Below are positions 40,380 to 45,071 of a DNA stretch of 45,071 nucleotides, piece by piece; the stretch's first letter is position 1; every line of letters starts with the position of its first letter. Location: the NCBI GenBank assembly GCA_016926625.1, contig JAFGOE010000045.1, positions 1 to 45,071 on the forward strand. The letters are read 5' to 3'. The DNA comes from Candidatus Zhuqueibacterota bacterium. GTDB taxonomy: Bacteria; Zhuqueibacterota; Zhuqueibacteria; Thermofontimicrobiales; Thiofontviventaceae. Both the position numbers and the translations under genes were made by a program. Below the pieces are notes generated by a model. The model did not search any database. It saw only the letters and a program-made list of their open reading frames with translations, and was not told the DNA's origin.

Positions 40380-40505
40380 ATGGAGTGCGCCACCTTTATT
40401 TGTCGCATCATCATGCTGACGATTTAGAATTTCACGCATCATAATGCTGGGTAACAGTGAATGCCACAGACGTCACATCGTTGAAAGAAAGGGGCCGCAC
40501 TCCAT
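40380..40505. repeat. 126-bp element bounded by 22-bp imperfect inverted repeats
   Basis: The left end (40380-40401, ATGGAGTGCG...) and right end (40484-40505, ...CGCACTCCAT) are inverted repeats with 19 of 22 positions matching, the outer ten perfectly. The right end runs into six T on the plus strand (40505-40510). It could be a MITE-like element, or a structured small RNA on the plus strand ending in a T-run. It lies between the GH127 stop and the Crp start. Confidence 0.75.
40405..40449. promoter_or_regulatory. Paired GCATCATNATGCTG motifs upstream of the Crp gene
   Basis: Two 14-base direct repeats, at 40405-40418 and 40436-40449, identical except for one central base and spaced 31 bases (about three helical turns) start to start. 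Each contains GCAT...ATGC dyad symmetry. They lie 86-130 bases upstream of the Crp start. Suited to cooperative binding by a dimeric regulator, possibly autoregulation. Confidence 0.45.
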
Positions 40506-40525
40506 TTTTTCCTAATTCCATTATT

Positions 40526-42466
40526 CTATTCAGCCGGTAACCATACCCGCATCGGTCCTTTTCCGCGATGCGCATGAGCGTAATAGGGTATTGCTGTCAG
40601 GCTATTCTTCCGCTTGCCTCCCATATCAACGAACCCGTTTACGACGAGTACACCGTGCAGTAAGTCGTTCTTAAATTCTTTTTCGAAGCGGATGTTGGAA
40701 GGTAATTTCATTTTGAACGGATCCACTCTATTATCGCTCGCTTCTACGCAGTACACTAACGGTCCATAATTTATCGCGACCTTCCCCCTGTCATCTTGTA
40801 CGTTTTCATTTGCAATGACTCGACGAACGTTCAGGGGAAATTCGACCGTCAAACGACTGGCTCCACTCCACTCCCGTTCAATAGAAGCGAATCCATCGAC
40901 AATCGAGTAGTCGACAAGTTCATCGTTCAATCGTAAGGTTACCCTGCTCTCTTCAGCATCGATGTATCGGTATAAATCACCTTCGACCGGTGTTTCCTCT
41001 ATCCATCCGGGAATTCTGATTAAAAGATTTGCCTTCACCTTCTCATTCGTGTTCAGATCGATCGCCACAGTGCCCTCCCAGGGAAAATCTGTTTTTTGAA
41101 CGAGGTCGACTTTTTTACCATCGATGTCAAATTGTACTTCGCTGCCGATATAGAGGTTTATGTAAAATTTATCGTTTTGCTGTGCGTAAATATAGCCGCC
41201 GACAGACGGAATGAACCGGGAGATGTTCGATGGACAGCAGGAGCAATCGAACCATTCGCTTCGTTCCTCGCCTTTCGATTCGAGACGGTTCGGATAGAAA
41301 AATCGATCGCCTTCCAGCGAGACACCAGAAATCAAACCGTTGTATAGTGTCCGTTCCAGTACATCATAATAACGTGAGTCACCGGTCAGCAGAAACATCC
41401 GGTAATTCCAATAGACCACGGCGATTGACGCACACGTCTCACAGTACGCGGTCTCATTCGGCAAAATGTAGGCATCGGTGTACGCCTCGCCATGCGCCGT
41501 GCCACCGACTCCACCTGTGATGTAATATTTTTTATTCACCATATCGTTCCAGATCGCCTGCACCGCCGTGAGATAACCCACATCCCCCGTTAAAGCAGCA
41601 ATGTCCGTCATCGCGGTGTACATATATCCGGCTCGGACCGCATGGCCTACGGCTTCAGTTTGCTCAACCACAGGTTTATGATCCTGCCAGTATTTGCGAG
41701 TCTGCCAGAGATCTCCTTCAGCCTCTGCTTCTTTCCTCCCTCGTCGGTCTAAGAAGAGCTTCGCCTGATCCAGGTAAGTTTTATCCCCGGTGGCACGGTA
41801 AAGCTTGATCAATCCGATCTCGATCTCCTGATGTCCCGGGTACCCCTCATTTTTTCCTTCACCAAACACCTCAGACACCAGATCCGCATTCTTAAGCGCG
41901 ATATCTAGAAACGAACGTTTTCCTGTGGCCTCAAAATGGGCGGCGGCGGCTTCATACATATGTCCAAAAGTATACAACTCGTGTCCGCCATCCAGATCGC
42001 TCCAGCGTTCGGCTTTACCCGACCAGTCGGTCGGAGGTCTATTGCCGTCGATTTGACGCCATGTCAATATATAACCATCCTCTTCCTGCGCCTTTCCGAT
42101 CAGCTCGATTAACGTATCCAGATAGGCATCCATCGTCTCGTCGTATTCATGCATCAGCGAGTAACTGGCCCCTTCGATTATTTTATACACATCGGAATCA
42201 TCGAATGGGAAATCGGTCTGATACTCTCCTGTTTTTAAGCCCGCGGCGATCTCAAAATTCAAGATGCGCCCTGTCGCATCACATTTGTCAAAGGCATACG
42301 GGATTGTCACGTTCTTGCTCGTCTCAACACGTCGTTGCCAAAAAGAATCAGTTATTTTAACTTTAGAAAAAGGGACCGGAGTAATCGGATAATCCCTGAC
42401 ACTATCATTCAGCCCAGAACATGATATCAATATGAAGAGTAATGTGAAATAATAATTTTTTTTCAT
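40526..42466 (-). CDS. GH127 beta-L-arabinofuranosidase-like lipoprotein
   Basis: A 646-residue exported glycoside hydrolase. The N-terminus has a hydrophobic signal ending in LISC with Cys16 as the lipid site, so it is probably anchored in the periplasm or outer membrane. The (alpha/alpha)6 barrel has the zinc/nucleophile set of GH127 HypBA1-type enzymes: GEAYT (Glu327), CETCAS (Glu343, Cys345) and DCSCCPSN (Cys410, Cys411). TGGVGGTAHGE and YNGLISG are also typical. AGGAGG lies four bases before the ATG. It removes beta-L-arabinofuranose (or a similar sugar) from plant or algal glycans. No SusC/SusD neighbours are visible. Confidence 0.9.
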   Translation of the reverse strand: MKKNYYFTLLFILISCSGLNDSVRDYPITPVPFSKVKITDSFWQRRVETSKNVTIPYAFDKCDATGRILNFEIAAGLKTGEYQTDFPFDDSDVYKIIEGASYSLMHEYDETMDAYLDTLIELIGKAQEEDGYILTWRQIDGNRPPTDWSGKAERWSDLDGGHELYTFGHMYEAAAAHFEATGKRSFLDIALKNADLVSEVFGEGKNEGYPGHQEIEIGLIKLYRATGDKTYLDQAKLFLDRRGRKEAEAEGDLWQTRKYWQDHKPVVEQTEAVGHAVRAGYMYTAMTDIAALTGDVGYLTAVQAIWNDMVNKKYYITGGVGGTAHGEAYTDAYILPNETAYCETCASIAVVYWNYRMFLLTGDSRYYDVLERTLYNGLISGVSLEGDRFFYPNRLESKGEERSEWFDCSCCPSNISRFIPSVGGYIYAQQNDKFYINLYIGSEVQFDIDGKKVDLVQKTDFPWEGTVAIDLNTNEKVKANLLIRIPGWIEETPVEGDLYRYIDAEESRVTLRLNDELVDYSIVDGFASIEREWSGASRLTVEFPLNVRRVIANENVQDDRGKVAINYGPLVYCVEASDNRVDPFKMKLPSNIRFEKEFKNDLLHGVLVVNGFVDMGGKRKNSLTAIPYYAHAHRGKGPMRVWLPAE

Positions 42467-42707
42467 TAATCCTCCTAAAAAAAATAATTTTCTTGAATTT
42501 AATTAAAATAATTTTTATAATAATGTTTGAATCATTCATCTCGGTAGAAAGCCTGTCTCGCAACGAATAGAATCGCTTAAGATCAATTTAACATTATTTT
42601 TCTCATAATCAATAAAAAAAATTATATTTCCAGTACCATCTTGGTATCTGAAATCTTACAGGAACTGGTTTTTATTTCATATATTCACTAATACATAAAA
42701 TAATCTT

Positions 42708-44888
42708 ATGAAAAAAGTTTTCATTCTTTCCTCGTTCTTCGTGATCCTGATCAATTCATCTTACCTGTTCGCACAAATAAACATCGACAGAGATTCCGCA
42801 CGTACGGTTCCGCTCGCAAAGGCTCAAATAGACGATTACCGCCATTTCCATGATGCGGGAAATGTAGGATTGACCGTCACAAATTATGGTCTATTGGGAC
42901 AGGGATATCAGTCAGCTCTCCAGGATCAACCTTCATGCATGTACAAATATAAATCGCGATTTGAAAAAGAGAGAATTGAGCATTTCTCTTATGCCGGGCT
43001 GTGGGTTGGTGGCATCGGTGGGATCCATGGTGAGCAGGAGACTTTAGTATCCACGGCTATCGTAGATGGTGTTTTCGACTACGGTGAAGCCGGATTTGAG
43101 TTCACCAACTCGGCGTCGTTGAGCGACACGGTGCGCGTCCGATCGTCCATCGTTACGTCCCCGTATTTTGATCCACGGGCAATTTCGCATCAGGACTTCA
43201 TTTGTGACTTTACTGATCTAAATATGACGGTGCCCGGAACAGACATTGAATTGATTGATCACACCCCTCTCGGTATCGACGTCCATCTGGAGACTTACGC
43301 ATGGAATTATTCTTATGCTGACGCATTTGTCATACTAAATTATACGCTTGTCAATCGTTCAACGTATCCCATCGAAAAACTCTATGCCGGCCTTTGGGTC
43401 GATGCGTCCATCGCCAACATGAACTATACCAGCGCGTATCAACCCGGTGGTGGTTTCACGTGGTACGACAATTTAAACGGTTTCGACCCTGCCTATAAGA
43501 TGGCATATCAATACGATGCCGACGGAGATAACGGATTTGCCGAAAGTTATCTCGGCATAAGAGCCCTTGGATCCACTGCAGCCGTTGAATCGTTTCGTGT
43601 ATATTACGATCAGTGGAAGTGGAACGCGTTCTCCAACATGAACTTTCCAACCTATTACATGCCCCGTACGGATGAAGAACGATATCAGAAGCTATCCACG
43701 ACTCCTGATGGCGCTTTTCCTGATGAAGAAGACAGCTGGATGCTGCTACTATCGATCGGATCGCTCGGCGATCTTGCGCCTGGTGATTCGTTGAATATGG
43801 TGTTCGCTATCGTATGTGGTTTCTGGGGAGACGATGATACCGACAGCCCGGTACGACGAAAAAATCTGCGATTAAATTCGGAATGGGCACAGATTGCATA
43901 CAACGGAGAAGACGTGGATGGTGATGGGAAATTGGATTTAATTGCAGAAGACATCAATAATAATGATGTCTTGGACGAGGGCGAGGACCTGGATGGTGAC
44001 GGCAACCTTGATATCGATGAGGATATCTATGAGAATTATCAGCGAGGTATTTCTGGCCACAACGGCAAAATTGACCGCTACATATTACCTGCCCCACCTC
44101 CATCGCCGAAATTACTCGTCATACCTGGTGATAAAAAAGTAACTCTGTACTGGGATGATACTCCCGAGAATTATGAAGATCCGATAACGAGGGAGATCGA
44201 TTTCGAAGGATACCGTATCTACAGCGCCCCGAAAACAGCCGAGAGCCAGGAACAACACTCCTTACTCGCTCAATTCGATCTAATCGATAATCTGGGATAC
44301 GATACCGGTTTCAAGGTGATCGAAAACGATACCATGATAAACGGGATCAATTATAAATATAAATTCGTAAACGAGAACTTACATAGCGGTTGGCCCGATA
44401 AATATTACTTCGCCGTCACATCGTATGATAAGGGAAACCAGATCATCAATCTGCCGAGTCTCGAAAGCAGCGTCTATGAAAACCTCACTTACGCCATTCC
44501 GGGTCAAGGCGCCGAACCTGAAGAGGATCGTAAAATCTATGTCTACCCCAATCCTTACAAGGCGTCTGCCCAGTGGGATGGTTATGGGGAGCGTGAGAGA
44601 TTAATATGGTTCGCTAATTTACCAGAGGAGGCGACAATACGGATCTATACGCTTGCGGGTGACCTGGTCGATGAGATCTATCATCATGCAGCGATATATG
44701 ACGGTTCTGATATCGCACTGCTGCGGCAGAAGACTCGATCACTCGATGTCGCGTTCGCCGGTGGTGAGCATGGGTGGGACATGATCTCCAATAATGACCA
44801 GGCGATCGCATCGGGTTTGTATCTATACACTGTCAAAGACGAAACAAACGGGAGAATATATTCAGGAAAATTCTTGGTGATAAAATAA
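42708..44888 (+). CDS. Secreted protein with calcium-binding repeats and type IX-like sorting tail
   Basis: A 726-residue exported protein. The signal peptide runs MKKVFILSSFFVILINSSY and cleavage is likely after Ala22. Residues about 30-390 form a beta-rich domain of unknown function. Residues about 400-443 carry Asp-rich repeats (DVDGDGKLD, DINNNDVLDEGED, DLDGDGNLD) like EF-hand or thrombospondin type 3 calcium loops. A fibronectin-III-like region follows (about 463-600, with VTLYWDDTPENYEDP). The C-terminus (YPNPYKAS, RIYTLAGDLV, GLYLYTVKDE, SGKFLVIK) matches the type A Por secretion sorting domain. The 241-bp AT-rich gap upstream is shared with GH127. Cell-surface role likely; activity unknown. 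Confidence 0.86.
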   Translation: MKKVFILSSFFVILINSSYLFAQINIDRDSARTVPLAKAQIDDYRHFHDAGNVGLTVTNYGLLGQGYQSALQDQPSCMYKYKSRFEKERIEHFSYAGLWVGGIGGIHGEQETLVSTAIVDGVFDYGEAGFEFTNSASLSDTVRVRSSIVTSPYFDPRAISHQDFICDFTDLNMTVPGTDIELIDHTPLGIDVHLETYAWNYSYADAFVILNYTLVNRSTYPIEKLYAGLWVDASIANMNYTSAYQPGGGFTWYDNLNGFDPAYKMAYQYDADGDNGFAESYLGIRALGSTAAVESFRVYYDQWKWNAFSNMNFPTYYMPRTDEERYQKLSTTPDGAFPDEEDSWMLLLSIGSLGDLAPGDSLNMVFAIVCGFWGDDDTDSPVRRKNLRLNSEWAQIAYNGEDVDGDGKLDLIAEDINNNDVLDEGEDLDGDGNLDIDEDIYENYQRGISGHNGKIDRYILPAPPPSPKLLVIPGDKKVTLYWDDTPENYEDPITREIDFEGYRIYSAPKTAESQEQHSLLAQFDLIDNLGYDTGFKVIENDTMINGINYKYKFVNENLHSGWPDKYYFAVTSYDKGNQIINLPSLESSVYENLTYAIPGQGAEPEEDRKIYVYPNPYKASAQWDGYGERERLIWFANLPEEATIRIYTLAGDLVDEIYHHAAIYDGSDIALLRQKTRSLDVAFAGGEHGWDMISNNDQAIASGLYLYTVKDETNGRIYSGKFLVIK

Positions 44889-44923
44889 ATCACTAGCTTT
44901 TAATAAATTAAATGGAGGTTGAT

Positions 44924-45071
44924 ATGAGATATCGAGTTACATTTTTAACGATTATCCTCATTCTGGGATTCACAGGAATGGGGTTAAGCGCATGGGATGT
45001 CAGTCCCTCAGAAGCTCTCTACGAAGTTGGACCGGGAGAGAGTTTTACGGTCGAAATTAAACTGAGCGGTA
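44924..45071 (+). CDS. Exported protein, N-terminal fragment cut by window edge
   Basis: An open frame from ATG at 44924 to the window end (49 codons), with GGAGG five bases upstream. It opens with a typical signal peptide (MRYRVTFLTIILILGFTGMG; cleavage likely near LSA-W) and then SPSEALYEVGPGESFTVEIK, which looks like the start of an Ig-like or cohesin-like beta domain. It lies 35 bases after the type IX-like gene and probably shares its transcript. Too short to name. Confidence 0.8.
   Translation, partial: MRYRVTFLTIILILGFTGMGLSAWDVSPSEALYEVGPGESFTVEIKLSG

Noticed and set aside
41029-41520. Several plus-strand frames opposite the GH127 gene
   Set aside because: Antisense shadows with low-complexity, basic/serine-rich translations and no ribosome sites.

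Overview
The window looks like a chromosomal segment from the Fibrobacterota-Chlorobiota-Bacteroidota (FCB) superphylum. Four things point there: a secreted protein with a type IX-style C-terminal sorting tail (42708-44888), two tandem DUF2723 membrane proteins, a DUF4954 protein, and a DUF4837-like lipoprotein. Base composition is intermediate (roughly mid-40s % G+C by eye). I cannot assign a phylum; Bacteroidota, Ignavibacteriota, Calditrichota, KSB1 or Marinimicrobia-type lineages all fit. I see no phage, transposase, CRISPR array, tRNA or rRNA.

Layout. (1) 1-2377, minus strand: purA (cut by the window edge) directly behind guaB, the two branch enzymes leaving IMP. (2) 2534-7988, minus strand: a compact six-gene cluster with an EamA permease, a URO-D-fold protein, a nitrilase-family amidohydrolase, a D-glucuronyl C5-epimerase-like enzyme, a hexapeptide acyltransferase and a NodB-like deacetylase. 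(3) 8227-11425, plus strand: a NagB/PIG-L fusion and then a canonical nagB, ended by a strong terminator. (4) 11614-16214, minus strand: DUF4954, ackA and pta. (5) 16617-23883, minus strand: a housekeeping run radA-tgt-yajC-def-fmt-rsmB-PASTA protein-rpe. (6) 24259-39586, plus strand: a site-2 protease, a PfkB kinase, then surface-glycan genes (methyltransferase, GT4, two DUF2723 proteins, flippase-like protein), a lipoprotein, a purine permease, a second PfkB kinase, an RmlD-like reductase and a polyprenol-phosphate mannose synthase-like GT2. (7) 39648-42466, minus strand: a Crp/Fnr regulator and a GH127 lipoprotein, separated by a 126-bp element bounded by inverted repeats. (8) 42708 to the end, plus strand: a secreted type IX-like protein and the start of another exported protein.

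How the genes fit together. pta and ackA give acetyl-phosphate/ATP metabolism, and the two NagB proteins feed amino sugars into glycolysis. The PIG-L half of the fusion could supply the missing N-deacetylation step, since no nagA is visible. The C5-epimerase/deacetylase cluster suggests tailoring of a uronate/amino-sugar glycan, although no polymer synthase is present. The 26-39 kb block plausibly makes polyprenyl-linked sugars and transfers them outside the membrane. The fmt-rsmB-PASTA-rpe order resembles the well-known Gram-positive arrangement with a PASTA kinase, but here the kinase domain is absent.

Several starts were moved from the longest frame using Shine-Dalgarno position and family length: guaB, the acyltransferase, EamA, ackA, rpe, the PASTA protein, the flippase-like gene, the purine permease and the second PfkB. 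All assignments come from reading motifs by eye; no database search was run.
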